In this document: piece by piece, positions 1 through 9,700 of the stretch
How positions within the stretch are numbered: the first letter of the stretch is position 1
Layout of the letters: each line of letters begins with the position of its first letter
Assembly (NCBI GenBank): GCA_017381865.1
Contig: JAFOBJ010000063.1
Coordinates: 1 to 36,197 of the forward strand
DNA length: 36,197 bases
Reading direction: 5' to 3'
Source of the DNA: Bacteroidales bacterium
GTDB taxonomy: Bacteria; Bacteroidota; Bacteroidia; Bacteroidales; F082
Notes under the pieces: generated by a model
The model's database searches: none
Seen by the model: the letters and a program-made list of their open reading frames with translations, nothing else
What the model was told of the DNA's origin: nothing
Made by a program: the position numbers and the translations under genes

Positions 1-174
1 AATGCGTTAGGGATTGGAGCGGCATCCTTTGCGAGCGGGAACGGGAACGAGTTTCGGGGACGGGGCGAGGTCACTGAGCTTGTCGAAGTGCCGAGGTCTG
101 ATTTTTGGTAAGCGAGACGGAAATGGAGCGAGCAAAGATATAGCGGAAAGCCCGACGGCGATAGCCGGAACGCC
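1..174 (+). repeat. Dispersed intergenic element, copy 1 (possibly cut by window start)
   Basis: Two conserved boxes bracket a variable middle. The 5' box (positions 3-30) reads TGCGTTAGGGATTGGAGCGG and continues into CATCCTTT. The 3' box (about 131-174) begins AGCAAAGATATAGCGGAAAG and ends GGAACGCC. Related copies lie at 10998-11138 (minus) and 26483-26567 (plus). The 3' box holds a perfect stem CGGC (156-159) / GCCG (164-167) with loop GATA. The middle includes a CTGAGCTTGTCGAAG motif near 75-89 that is partly shared with 26125-26140. Positions 175-368 hold only a short TAAAG-rich tandem stretch (182-214), a CTCATAGCTCGTAGCTCATG stretch (244-263) and the A/T-rich approach to ilvE. Confidence 0.85.
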
Positions 175-368
175 ATAAAAAAGACTAAAGTCTAAAGACT
201 AAGGACTAAAGTTTTTTCATAATTCGTGATAAAATGCTCACATCTCATAGCTCGTAGCTCATGTCAAAAAATAAATTTAAAAAAAACTCGTTTTATCTGA
301 ATAAAAATGCTTAATTTCGTGGACTTGAAAAACATTACAGTAATTAACGTTATAAAAAAATAAATATC

Positions 369-1394
369 ATGCAAAACATTGAATGGTCAAAGCTCCCATT
401 TGGTTATTATCCAACAAATTACAATGTTCGTTGTTACTACAGAAACGGACAATGGGGCGAAATTGAAGTCAGTTCAGAAACAACAATCAACATCCACATG
501 GCTGCAACATGTTTGCACTATGGTCAAGAAGCTTTTGAAGGTTTGAAGGCTTTCCGTGGCGTTGATGGTAAAGTTCGTATTTTCCGTTTGGAAGAAAATG
601 CAAAACGTTTGCAATCATCATGTGATGGTATCATGATGCCACAATTCCCTATCGAGAAGTTCGAAGAAGCTATGAAGAAATGTGTTCAACTCAACGCTGA
701 ATTCATTCCTCCATTTGAAAGTGGCGCATCATTATATCTCCGTCCATTGATTATTGGTACAGGCATCCGCGTTGGTGTTAGCCCAGCTGACGAATATTTA
801 TTCTTAGTATTTGCAACACCAGTAGGTCCTTACTTCAAAGGTGGTTTCCAAGCTAACCCTTACGTCATTACTCGTAAATACGACCGCGCTGCTCCTCTTG
901 GAACAGGTACTTACAAAGTCGGTGGTAACTACGCAGCAAGTATGCGTCCTCACACAGAAGCTTGCCAAGGCGGTAAATACGCTTGCGAATTCTATCTTGA
1001 CGCTAAAGAAAAATGCTATATCGACGAAGCTGGCGCAGCTAACTTCTTCGCTATCAAAGATAACACATACATCACTCCATTGTCAACATCAATCCTCCCT
1101 TCAATCACAAACAAGAGCTTGATGTTCTTAGCAGAAAAAATGGGTATGAAAGTAGAACGTCGTCCAATCCACGTTGACGAACTCGCTACATTCGAAGAAG
1201 CTGGCGCTTGCGGTACAGCAGCTGTTATCAGCCCAATCTCACGCATCGACGACTTAGACAACAATAAATCATACGTCTTCGGCGATGGCAAACCAGGTCC
1301 ACAAAGCGAAAAATTATACAACAAACTTCGTGGCATCCAAACAGGTGCAGAAGCAGACGAATACGGATGGATCACAGTGGTAGAAGGTTGCTAA
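369..1394 (+). CDS. ilvE: Branched-chain amino acid aminotransferase
   Basis: PLP-dependent class IV (fold type IV) aminotransferase. It transfers the amino group between glutamate and the 2-oxo acids of leucine, isoleucine and valine, the last step of their synthesis and first of their breakdown, in the cytoplasm. At 341 residues it matches the longer BCAT form. Visible landmarks are the N-terminal HYGQEAFEGLKAFR segment, the Schiff-base lysine K183 in GTGTYKVGGNYAAS, and the cofactor-binding EAGAANFFAI and GTAAVISPI segments. The ATG at 369 follows an A-rich stretch, and no better upstream start is visible. It is followed by a strong terminator, so it is probably a single-gene transcript. 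The neighbouring genes are unrelated. Confidence 0.95.
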   Translation: MQNIEWSKLPFGYYPTNYNVRCYYRNGQWGEIEVSSETTINIHMAATCLHYGQEAFEGLKAFRGVDGKVRIFRLEENAKRLQSSCDGIMMPQFPIEKFEEAMKKCVQLNAEFIPPFESGASLYLRPLIIGTGIRVGVSPADEYLFLVFATPVGPYFKGGFQANPYVITRKYDRAAPLGTGTYKVGGNYAASMRPHTEACQGGKYACEFYLDAKEKCYIDEAGAANFFAIKDNTYITPLSTSILPSITNKSLMFLAEKMGMKVERRPIHVDELATFEEAGACGTAAVISPISRIDDLDNNKSYVFGDGKPGPQSEKLYNKLRGIQTGAEADEYGWITVVEGC

Positions 1395-1413
1395 TAAATC
1401 CTTACATAAATAC

Positions 1414-1448
1414 AAAAGAGACGTCATTAAATGGCGTCTCTTTTTTTT
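1414..1448 (+). terminator. Rho-independent terminator of ilvE
   Basis: A stem AAAAGAGACGTCAT / ATGGCGTCTCTTTT with a 3-base loop is followed by a run of T, 20 bases after the ilvE stop. The stem sequence, not only its shape, recurs in the hairpins at 6626-6700 and 17056-17093. Confidence 0.93.
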
Positions 1449-1466
1449 GAAAAAAAACTTAAATGC

Positions 1467-1500
1467 TTTGTAAAAATTTCTTGATTAAAGTGTATATTTG
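1467..1500 (+). promoter_or_regulatory. Bacteroidota-type promoter for the first Omp28-like gene
   Basis: TATATTTG at 1493-1500 fits the -7 consensus TAnnTTTG. TTTG at 1467-1470 lies 22 bases upstream as a possible -33 box, slightly further than the usual 19-21. The pair sits after the ilvE terminator and 40 bases before the next ATG. Confidence 0.6.
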
Positions 1501-1539
1501 TAAACTGAAAAAAATGTTTTAATAAATAAAGACTATTCT

Positions 1540-2646
1540 ATGAAAAAGCTATTGTTATCAATATGTTTAGTTATGCTTTGCATATTAAAAGCTAATGCAC
1601 AAGAACCAAAAATGGTTTCAACAGATCCATCAAATCGTAACGTTCTTATTGAAGAATTTACAGGAAGAAATTGTGGCTATTGCCCTTGGGGACAATATTT
1701 TGTTAATCAAACAATAAAAGAAAACCCAGGAAGAGTTTTTACTGTTAACATTCATAAAGAAAGCAGTTTGTCACCATCAACATATCCAAACTTAAATACA
1801 TTGAAAGGTGCGGATATTGCAAAAGCTTTTAATAAAGACGGCGCTTTGCCAAAAGCAACAGTTAATCGTTCAGAAGAAGAAGCTGTAGGATTGAGCACAA
1901 CACAAAACTGGTGGAATTCTATGACATTGGAACAGTTAGCTCAACCAGCAGAATGTAATATCGCAGGTTCTGTTACAATAAATCCAGAAACACGCCTCGC
2001 AAGAATAACAGTGGAAGTTTATTATACAGCAGATAGTAAAGTTGAAAATAACTACCTTACTGTCATTATGTTACAAGACAGTATATTAGGTTCTCAATCA
2101 GGAGCAGACTACAACCAAGAACAAATAGTAGGAAATCAATATTGCCACATGCACGTCTATCGTAACACATTGACAGACAAATGGGGTGATGCTATTGCAC
2201 CAACAACATCTGGTACTTTAATCACAAAGACTTATAAATATACAATTCCAGAAACTATAGGCAGCCCTAATGGTGTTAAAGTTGACTTGAACAACGTTCA
2301 TTTCCTCGCTTTTGTTGCAGAACATCAATCTAGTGGAGCCAAGACAATGCCAATTCTTAACGTATGCAAATTGAATCATGTAGAATATGGCGAGTCTGTT
2401 GGAGAAAATATAGAAACAGCAAATTATGTTTTCCCTAATCCAGTGAAGGATGTCCTTACAATAACAGCAGATAATGTCAAACAAGTTGTTATGTACAACT
2501 CATTGGGACAAGTGGTTAAGACTGTTGATGCTAACGAAAATAATATGAAAATTAATGTCAGTGATTTAGAAAACGGAATGTATTTCGTTAACATCATTGA
2601 CAATGCAGGAAACGTTACAACAAATAAAGTGGCGGTTTCTAAATAG
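1540..2646 (+). CDS. T9SS-exported Omp28-like protein 1 (CxxC)
   Basis: This 368-residue protein has a Sec signal peptide (residues 1-20, ending ANA-Q) and an Omp28-type domain (about 22-285). A type A T9SS sorting domain follows (about 287-368: FPNPVKDVLTI, NGMYFVNI, end KVAVSK). The Omp28 domain opens with EEFTGRNCGYCPWGQ, a thioredoxin-like CxxC at C45/C48. A YCHMH motif with a third cysteine (C202) lies mid-domain. It is the shortest of four tandem paralogues and lacks their Ig-like and GGPY domains. Export through the Sec and then type IX systems is well supported. A redox, metal or adhesive role is inference only; the Omp28 name comes from P. gingivalis surface proteins. It may be co-transcribed with the next gene, since no terminator is visible between them. 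Confidence 0.9.
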   Translation: MKKLLLSICLVMLCILKANAQEPKMVSTDPSNRNVLIEEFTGRNCGYCPWGQYFVNQTIKENPGRVFTVNIHKESSLSPSTYPNLNTLKGADIAKAFNKDGALPKATVNRSEEEAVGLSTTQNWWNSMTLEQLAQPAECNIAGSVTINPETRLARITVEVYYTADSKVENNYLTVIMLQDSILGSQSGADYNQEQIVGNQYCHMHVYRNTLTDKWGDAIAPTTSGTLITKTYKYTIPETIGSPNGVKVDLNNVHFLAFVAEHQSSGAKTMPILNVCKLNHVEYGESVGENIETANYVFPNPVKDVLTITADNVKQVVMYNSLGQVVKTVDANENNMKINVSDLENGMYFVNIIDNAGNVTTNKVAVSK

Positions 2647-2695
2647 TTAGGAGTTAGGGACAATGTCTGTTGGCCATTGACCATTGACTGTTGAC
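2644..2695 (+). repeat. Tandem short repeats starting at a stop codon
   Basis: The TAG stop (2644-2646) is followed directly by TTAGGAGTTAGGG, the same unit found at 10067-10097 and 12175-12212. About 25 bases later come repeats of the form CCATTGA / CTGTTGA. The rest of the gap to 2773 is A/T-rich with no clear promoter box. Confidence 0.75.
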
Positions 2696-2772
2696 ATTGA
2701 AGCGTCTTGATAATTTGTTGCAATTGAGTTTGAAATAAAAATTAATGTTAACAATAAAATAAAAATTTAATC

Positions 2773-4554
2773 ATGAAGAAATTTACATTATTGATGGTTG
2801 TGATGTTAGCTTGTTTATTCAGAGTTAGCGCACAAGAAGAACCTCAGTTTGTTTCAAAAGAACAACAAAAAAGAAATGTTCTTATTGAAGAATTAACAGG
2901 AAGATTATGTGGTTACTGTCCTGGCGGTCAAGCTACAGTTAATCAAATTATTGCTAAAAATCCAGAGAAAATATTTTCTGTAAACATTCACGCACAAAGC
3001 AGTTTGTCACCAACTAACTATCCAAACCTTAACACAACAAAAGGCGCATCATTATTCAGCGCATTTATCGATCAAGGCATTCCTGCAGTTGTTGTTAACC
3101 GTATGGAAGAAAACGGCAAGTTGTTAAAGCTTTATCCACAAGGATGCGCATCATACGTTGACACACAATTAAACCAAACTGCAGAAGTTAACATGGCGGG
3201 TCAAGTTGTTGTAAATCCAATAACACGTGTTGCAACAATAACTGTTGAAGCTTACTATACAGGCGATAGCAAATCTGCAACAAACTACCTTACAATCATG
3301 ATGGTACAAGATAGTATCTTCGGTTCACAATCAGGAGCTACATCAAACCCAGCACAAATCGTCAATGGTGAATATTGCCACATGCACACACTCCGCGACA
3401 TCGTTACAGAAACATGGGGTGATGCAATCGCACCAACAACAGCAACAACATTACTTACAAAACAATATGTTTATAACATTCCAGAAGTAATAGGCTCACC
3501 AAATGGTGTTGAAGTTGACATAGATAACGTTCACTTCATCGCTTTCATTACAGAAAAGAAAAACGGCTCAGCTACAGAACCAATCCTCAACGTTTGTGAA
3601 TTGGATAAAATTGAAGGTACAGACGAAGCTATCTATCCTTTCATCAAGAATTTTGCACAAGAAAACTTGATTACATGTACTAATGAAAAGAAATTCACTG
3701 CAAACGTAGTTAATGGCGGTACAGAAGTTATTACATCATTGAAATTTGAAGTCAGCGTTAACAATGGCGCAACAACAACACACGAATGGACTGGCGAAAT
3801 TCCTGTCTATGGCAATGTTGATATTGATTTGTTTGCAGAAGTGCCTTTTGGCGGCGAACTCGTTTCTGCTAAAATCGTTGAGGCAAACGGCACTCCATTC
3901 ACATTCGAAGCATCTGTTATGGGTAAATGTGAAGAATGGATTCAAGTTGAATTAGGCGACACTCAAGCAACAGAAGAATTCAAACTCGAACTCGCACAAG
4001 ACAGATTCGGTAACCAAACAACATGGCATGTGTATGGACATAATGATGAAGTCCTTGCAAGTGGTGGTCCATACGAAATGTTGTCACAATCAGGTATCAA
4101 AGTTCACGAAGAATACTTTACAGTAAAAGCTGGCGAATGTATGATGTTTGTCATCGAAGATAATGTTGGTAATGGTATCACAAGCAACAACTTCGGTAAA
4201 GGTTACTACAAACTCTACGACAGCAAAGGTAATGTTCTTATCGATAGCGATGGTAACTTCGGCCATGGTGAATATCATGTTATCTTCGTTCACGGCGCAA
4301 TGTCGGTAGAAGATGTTGAAGAATCATCATACAATGTTTTCCCTAACCCTGTAAAAGACATTCTTACAGTATCAGGCGAAGATATGAAACAGGTAACAAT
4401 TTACAATGCTTTAGGTCAAATGGTTAAATCAATCAACTGCAACGATGATACAGTTCAAATCAATGTAAATGATTTACAAAATGGTATGTATATCGTTAAT
4501 GTTATTAACCATAATGGTGTTATGACAACAAGCAAAGTTTCAGTTTTGAAATAA
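2773..4554 (+). CDS. T9SS-exported Omp28-like protein 2 (CxxC, Ig-like, GGPY domain)
   Basis: 593 residues. In order: signal peptide (1-20), Omp28-type domain (about 22-290, CxxC at C46/C49 in GRLCGYCPGGQ, YCHMH at 201-205), and an Ig-like beta domain (about 295-390). Then come a beta-sandwich module (about 400-497) with landmarks DRFGNQTTW, LASGGPY and GKGYYKLYDSKGN, and a T9SS sorting domain (about 513-593, FPNPVKDILTV, NGMYIVNV). The GGPY module resembles one common in secreted proteins of Bacteroidota and marine bacteria. The Omp28 part is closely similar to that of proteins 1 and 3, indicating tandem duplication. A strong terminator follows. Surface or secreted location is well supported; the substrate is unknown. 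Confidence 0.9.
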   Translation: MKKFTLLMVVMLACLFRVSAQEEPQFVSKEQQKRNVLIEELTGRLCGYCPGGQATVNQIIAKNPEKIFSVNIHAQSSLSPTNYPNLNTTKGASLFSAFIDQGIPAVVVNRMEENGKLLKLYPQGCASYVDTQLNQTAEVNMAGQVVVNPITRVATITVEAYYTGDSKSATNYLTIMMVQDSIFGSQSGATSNPAQIVNGEYCHMHTLRDIVTETWGDAIAPTTATTLLTKQYVYNIPEVIGSPNGVEVDIDNVHFIAFITEKKNGSATEPILNVCELDKIEGTDEAIYPFIKNFAQENLITCTNEKKFTANVVNGGTEVITSLKFEVSVNNGATTTHEWTGEIPVYGNVDIDLFAEVPFGGELVSAKIVEANGTPFTFEASVMGKCEEWIQVELGDTQATEEFKLELAQDRFGNQTTWHVYGHNDEVLASGGPYEMLSQSGIKVHEEYFTVKAGECMMFVIEDNVGNGITSNNFGKGYYKLYDSKGNVLIDSDGNFGHGEYHVIFVHGAMSVEDVEESSYNVFPNPVKDILTVSGEDMKQVTIYNALGQMVKSINCNDDTVQINVNDLQNGMYIVNVINHNGVMTTSKVSVLK

Positions 4555-4577
4555 TTTACAATTTACAATTAACGATT

Positions 4578-4612
4578 GAGAGATGCTGCTGAAAAGTGGC
4601 ATCTCTTTTTTT
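4578..4612 (+). terminator. Rho-independent terminator of Omp28-like gene 2
   Basis: GAGATGC (4580-4586) pairs with GCATCTC (4599-4605), followed by eight T. The same GAGATGC/GCATCTC stem reappears at 27932-27972. Between the stop and the hairpin, TTTACAA is repeated twice directly after the TAA. Confidence 0.9.
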
Positions 4613-4613
4613 T

Positions 4614-4706
4614 AACTAAGAACTAAGAACTAAGAACTAAGGCTATTGGCTGTTGAACTCTGAACTCTGAACTCTGAACTCAGACACAGACACAGACACA
4701 GACACT
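4614..4706. repeat. Three consecutive short tandem arrays
   Basis: Three arrays with different units lie end to end: AACTAAG (7 bases, about 4 copies, 4614-4642), GAACTCT (7 bases, about 4 copies, 4654-4682) and ACACAG (6 bases, about 4 copies, 4682-4706). They fill much of the 305-base gap 4555-4859. The rest holds the terminator, a GTGACTTAGTGTCTTA stretch and the promoter of the next gene. Confidence 0.9.
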
Positions 4707-4801
4707 AACATATTGTCTTGGTGACTTAGTGTCTTAAAAATTCCTCATACCCTTAACTCCAAATTCCCAATTTTTTTATGTAAAACATTACAAAAAAAAT
4801 G

Positions 4802-4809
4802 TATCTTTG
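4802..4809 (+). promoter_or_regulatory. Probable -7 promoter box for Omp28-like gene 3
   Basis: TATCTTTG fits TAnnTTTG exactly and lies 50 bases before the ATG. A weak TTTATG near 4776-4780 could stand in for the -33 box (21-base spacing). Confidence 0.55.
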
Positions 4810-4859
4810 TGGGTCATTAATAAATGCAAATAATAAGTAATTAATCAATAATTTAAACT

Positions 4860-6623
4860 ATGAAAAAATTTACTTTTTTAGTATGTGCAATATTAGCTGG
4901 CTTATTGAAAGTCAATGCACAGGAACCACAATTCGTTTCAACAGAGCAACAAAACAGAAACGTTCTTATTGAAGAATTTACAGGAAGAGAGTGTGGCTAT
5001 TGTCCTATGGGCCAAAAGGCTGTTAATGAAATGATGGCAGCAAATCCAGGAAGAGTATTCTCAGTTAATATTCACCGTTTAGGTTTTATGTCAACAACAG
5101 CATCTCCAAACCTTAACACAACAAACGGCGGCGAATTATTTAATACATTTGGCGTTAGTGGTATTCCAGCAGCAGCTATCAACCGTACAGGTGCAACCGT
5201 ACACCCAGCAGATGGCGCAGCAGCAGTTATGGTAAATGAACAATTGAACAAAGAAGCAGAAGTAAATGTCGGCGGTCGCGTTTTAATCAATCCAGAAACA
5301 CGCGTAGCTACAATTACAGTTGAAGCTTATTATACAAAAAATAGCGCATCAGAAACAAATTATCTTAACATAATGATGTTGCAAGATAGTATCTTAGGTG
5401 GTCAAAATGGCGGTTCATACTTCAATCCAGAACAAATGATTGGAACTTTGTATGTTCATATGCACACATTCCGTGATTTAATCACAGACATGAAAGGTGA
5501 TGCAATTGCTCCAACAACAGCAGGTACATTGATTACAAAAACATACGAATACCAAATCCCAGAAGTTATAGGCGACCCTAATGGCGTTGAAGTTGACTTA
5601 GATAACATTCATTTTATAGCATTCGTTACACAAGATCCACAAGGTAAAAAATCAGTGCCAATCTTGAATGTAAGTGATTTGAGAACATTTACAGCAACAG
5701 GTGAAGAACTTAGCCCAATTTTTGGTGACATAAATGTTAAAAATAATGTCTCATGTTCAGAAGATAAATCAGCAACAATAGAACTTATTAACGCTGGTAC
5801 TGTTGACATTACATCATTGAAATATGAAGTCGAAGTATGGGGCGTTACTACAAAATATTCATGGGAAGGCAATCTCCCTTCATATTCTTCAGTTACTTTT
5901 GATGAAGTGTTGAAAATTTACGAAGGTGAAAGAAGAATTCAATTCCGTATAACACAAGTCAATGGAAAATATTATAGATATACAAAGGAAGTTAATTTGG
6001 TAAGCAAAGGCTGGATTGACGCTTATTTCCAAGGCGCAGAAGATGAATTCAAAATCGACATCGTTCAAGATAAATACGGCAACCAAATCACATGGGAATT
6101 GGTTGACTCTAACGAAGAAGTCTTAGCATCAGGCGGTCCTTATTCAACACTCGCATCAAATAGTATCAAATTACATAGAACAAAAGTTAAAGTTCCTAAT
6201 AATGAATGTGTTAGATTCGTTATCCGTGACGAAGCTGGCAATGGCATCAATTCTGGTTTCGGCGAAGGTTACTACAAAGTTACTGACAGCAAAAATAATG
6301 TTATTGTAGAAGGCGATGGTAAATTCACTACAGAAGCTTCATATAACATTTCAACAAAAACTGGTTACGCATCTGTCGATGAAATGACAAATGAAACAAA
6401 CAAAGTTTATCCAAACCCAGTGAAAGATGTTCTTACAATCGAAGGCGAAAATGTTCAACAAGTTGATATTTTCAATGCAATGGGTCAATTGGTTAAGAGT
6501 GTAAATTGCAATGACAATATAGTTAATGTAAATGTCAACGATTTACAAAACGGCATGTATATCGTTAATGTTATCGACAATAACGGAACTGTTTCAACAA
6601 GCAAAGTTTCTGTATTGAAATAA
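4860..6623 (+). CDS. T9SS-exported Omp28-like protein 3 (CxxC, YVHMH variant)
   Basis: 587 residues with the same layout as protein 2: signal peptide (1-20), Omp28-type domain with CxxC at C45/C48 (GRECGYCPMGQ), Ig-like domain (about 290-385), GGPY module (about 394-493: DKYGNQITW, LASGGPY, GEGYYKVTDS), T9SS sorting domain (about 506-587: YPNPVKDVLTI, NGMYIVNV). The mid-domain motif is YVHMH at 198-202, so the third cysteine present in the other four copies is valine here. It has its own promoter-like box and is followed by a doubled hairpin. Its sorting tail is nearly the same as that of protein 2, so the two probably separated recently or exchange sequence by gene conversion. Molecular role unknown. 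Confidence 0.9.
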   Translation: MKKFTFLVCAILAGLLKVNAQEPQFVSTEQQNRNVLIEEFTGRECGYCPMGQKAVNEMMAANPGRVFSVNIHRLGFMSTTASPNLNTTNGGELFNTFGVSGIPAAAINRTGATVHPADGAAAVMVNEQLNKEAEVNVGGRVLINPETRVATITVEAYYTKNSASETNYLNIMMLQDSILGGQNGGSYFNPEQMIGTLYVHMHTFRDLITDMKGDAIAPTTAGTLITKTYEYQIPEVIGDPNGVEVDLDNIHFIAFVTQDPQGKKSVPILNVSDLRTFTATGEELSPIFGDINVKNNVSCSEDKSATIELINAGTVDITSLKYEVEVWGVTTKYSWEGNLPSYSSVTFDEVLKIYEGERRIQFRITQVNGKYYRYTKEVNLVSKGWIDAYFQGAEDEFKIDIVQDKYGNQITWELVDSNEEVLASGGPYSTLASNSIKLHRTKVKVPNNECVRFVIRDEAGNGINSGFGEGYYKVTDSKNNVIVEGDGKFTTEASYNISTKTGYASVDEMTNETNKVYPNPVKDVLTIEGENVQQVDIFNAMGQLVKSVNCNDNIVNVNVNDLQNGMYIVNVIDNNGTVSTSKVSVLK

Positions 6624-6625
6624 AC

Positions 6626-6700
6626 ATAGAGACGTCACATCTGTGGTGTCTGAAATATAACAACGTAGAGACGTCATTCCGGTGGCGCCTCTATTTTTTT
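6626..6700 (+). terminator. Doubled terminator-like hairpins after Omp28-like gene 3
   Basis: Two related hairpins occur in a row. The first (about 6626-6652) is TAGAGACGTCAC...GTGGTGTCT without a T-run. The second (about 6665-6700) is TAGAGACGTCA TTCCGG TGGCGCCTCTA followed by eight T, and is the likely functional terminator. The first copy starts one base after the stop codon and appears to be a decayed duplicate. Confidence 0.8.
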
Positions 6701-6734
6701 TGATAAATATTTAAAATATCTTTAGATAAAATTG

Positions 6735-6742
6735 TATTTTTG
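6735..6742 (+). promoter_or_regulatory. Possible -7 promoter box for Omp28-like gene 4
   Basis: TATTTTTG fits TAnnTTTG and lies 38 bases before the ATG, downstream of a terminator. No clear TTG was found at the expected -33 distance, so support is partial. Confidence 0.45.
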
Positions 6743-6780
6743 TAAACAAAGACAAAGCAAATAATTATAATTAAATACTT

Positions 6781-9700
6781 ATGAAAAAAAATCTTTTACT
6801 TTTAGTTTTATTATTGGCTTCTTTTGTTACGCTTAAAGCACAAGACTTTGTTACAAAGGAAGTTACAAGGAAAAATGTTCTTATAGAAGAGTTTACTGGA
6901 AGGGAATGTCAATTCTGTCCTCTCGGTCATATTGAGGCGAAACTCATAGAAGAAGCATATCCTGGAAGAGTGTGGTCGGTAAATCTTCATGGTAAGAATT
7001 TTTCGTCAAATGAATATCCTAATCTGAAAGTTCCAGTCGTTGAAACATATACAGAATATTTCGGACCTCAACAATATCCTTCAGGTGTAGTTAATCGTCA
7101 GCAGACATCAGGTACAATAGATTACACTCAATGGCGTGCTGCTGTTGACCAAGAAATTCAAAAAACAGCAGATTGTAATATCGCTGGCCAAGTCGCGATA
7201 AATCCTGTCACTCGTATCGCTACAGTCACAGTGGAGGTTTATTATACATCAAACAACGCATCAGATGTCAACTACCTTAACGTATATATGTTGCAAGACA
7301 GTATTTTAGGTGGACAGAAAGCTGCGACAACAAATCCAGATCAAATGATAGGGGATAAATATTGTCATATGCACATTATGCGTAGCAATATAACTCCAAC
7401 TTGGGGCGATGCAATTAACACAACAACAGAAGGTTCTTTGATAACAAAGACATATGAATACGAAATTCCAGAAGTTATAGGAAGCCCTAATGGCGTTGAT
7501 GTGATTTTGGAAAACATTAGCTTTATAGCTTTTATGACAGAAAAATATGAAGGCATTGGAACTCGTCCTATCATTAACGCAAATAAATTACATACAGTTA
7601 TCGGAACTGACGAAGCTGTTCTTCCTTATCTGACAGAAGTACGTCCTAAATATGCAACATCATGTTCAAATAATAAAACATTTGAAATGGTAGTGCAAAA
7701 CTCTGGTAAAGAAGAAATCACAAATATAAAGTTTGAAATTGCTATTGATAACAGAAATCCAGAGGAATATGTATGGACAGGCGTTATTCCATCAAATCAG
7801 GTTCAAACTATAGAATATGATGTAAAAGTTCCATTTGGAGAACATAATGTTGGAGTTAAAATTAAAGAAGCTAACGGCATTAAATTTAATATTGAAAACA
7901 CCGTTTCTTATATCAGTGATGAATGGAGCAATGTGATAATAGAAGGCGAACAAGAAGAATTTACAATCGAAGTCGCTCAAGATAAACATGGCAACCAAAC
8001 CACATGGGAAATCAGAGCTTCAGACCACACAATGTTAGCTTCAGGCGGTCCTTATAAAGCATTGCTTAGCGGTGGCGGAGGAACCAAAGTTCATACAGAA
8101 AAAGTCGTTTTGTCATCAGGCGATTGCATTAAGTTTACCATTAACGACACAAATGGCGATGGCATCAATTGTGGCTATGGCGAAGGATATTATAAAATAA
8201 AAGATAGTAAAGGCAATGTCGTTGTAGATGGCGATGGCGCATTCGGCAGTCAGGCAATACATGTATTGTCAATATTAAATGAAGATGATATTGTATTGGA
8301 ACCAGAATATGTTTCTACAAAAGTTGCAAATAGAAATGTCGTTATAGAAGAATTCACTGGCAGAAATTGCCCTAACTGTCCAGACGGACATAAGATTTCA
8401 AGCAGTATTGTAAAAGATAATCCAAATAGAGTATGGAGCATGGCGATACATTCTGGTTATTTTACACCACAATCATATCCTAACTTCCAGACAAATATAA
8501 GCGCAACATTTATGGACCCATACGATGATGTGGCAGGCGGCCTTGGATTGCCAGCAGCTGTAATCAATCGTACAACAGAAGAAGCAATAGCACGCGGTCA
8601 ATGGAGAAGTAAAACTGATGAAGTCTTGGGACAAGTCGCAGAATGTAACGTAGATGGTCATGTCGTGATAAATCCTCTTACAAGAACAGCATCGATAACA
8701 GCAGAAGTGTATTATACCGCTAACAGCAAAGAGCCTTTAAACTATTTGACAATAGTTATGTTGCAAGATAGCATCATCGGCGAACAAGCTTACGCTGAAA
8801 CAAATCCTGCACAATATATGGGCGGCGACTTGTATTGTCATATGCATGTCCTTCGTGATGTAGTAACAGCTGATTGGGGAAATGCAATCGCTCCTACAAC
8901 ACAAGGTTCTTTCATAACAAAAACTTACGAATATAAAATCCCTGAAATAATTGGCGATACAAACGGAATAGTCGTCGACCTCGATAACATTAGCTTCCTC
9001 GCTTTTGTTACAGAGAAATATCAAGGCGTTCCAACACGTCCTATCCTTAACGCCAATAAATTAAGCCAAGAACAAAATACAAATGTCGCTGTTTCTCCTT
9101 ATATTTCAGAGGTGTTAGTGGAATCAGGCGTGTTCTGCTCTAATGAGAGAACATTCAAGACTTATGTTAAAAATGTCGGAACAAAAGAGTTGACATCTAT
9201 TGATTTTGAAGTTGTTATCGGTGGAAAAGATAAAGTTAAACATAATTGGGCTGGCAAATTAACTCCAGATGAAACAACTTGCATTGATATAGAAGTTGAA
9301 CTTCCTTTCGGTGATAATGAGGTAGATGTGAATATCGTCAAAGCTAATGGCACAACATTCGGTTATGGCAGAACTATCAATGTGGTTTGCGATGAATGGG
9401 CAACCTATAAATTGCCATGTGTAGAAACTGCACAACTTACTATAGAAATCATGCAAGATAAATACGGTAACCATACAACATGGGAGTTCTTGTCATCAGA
9501 TAATACAGTCTTGGCTTCAGGCGGTCCATATAAATATTTGCCAAATGCTAATACAGAGTTACATACTTATAATGTTGAAGTAAAAGCTGATTGCTATAAA
9601 TTTGTGATATATGACAGCTATGGCAATGGTATCTGCTGCGGCGAAGATGGCGATGGCTATTACAGAATACTTGATAACGTTGGTAATGTTCTTGTTGATG

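Noticed and set aside
1016..1375. 119-codon minus-strand frame inside ilvE
   Set aside because: Fully antisense to a well-supported enzyme gene and without any recognisable domain.
4614..4706. Tandem arrays as a possible CRISPR array
   Set aside because: Units are 6-7 bases with no spacers, and no cas genes are nearby.
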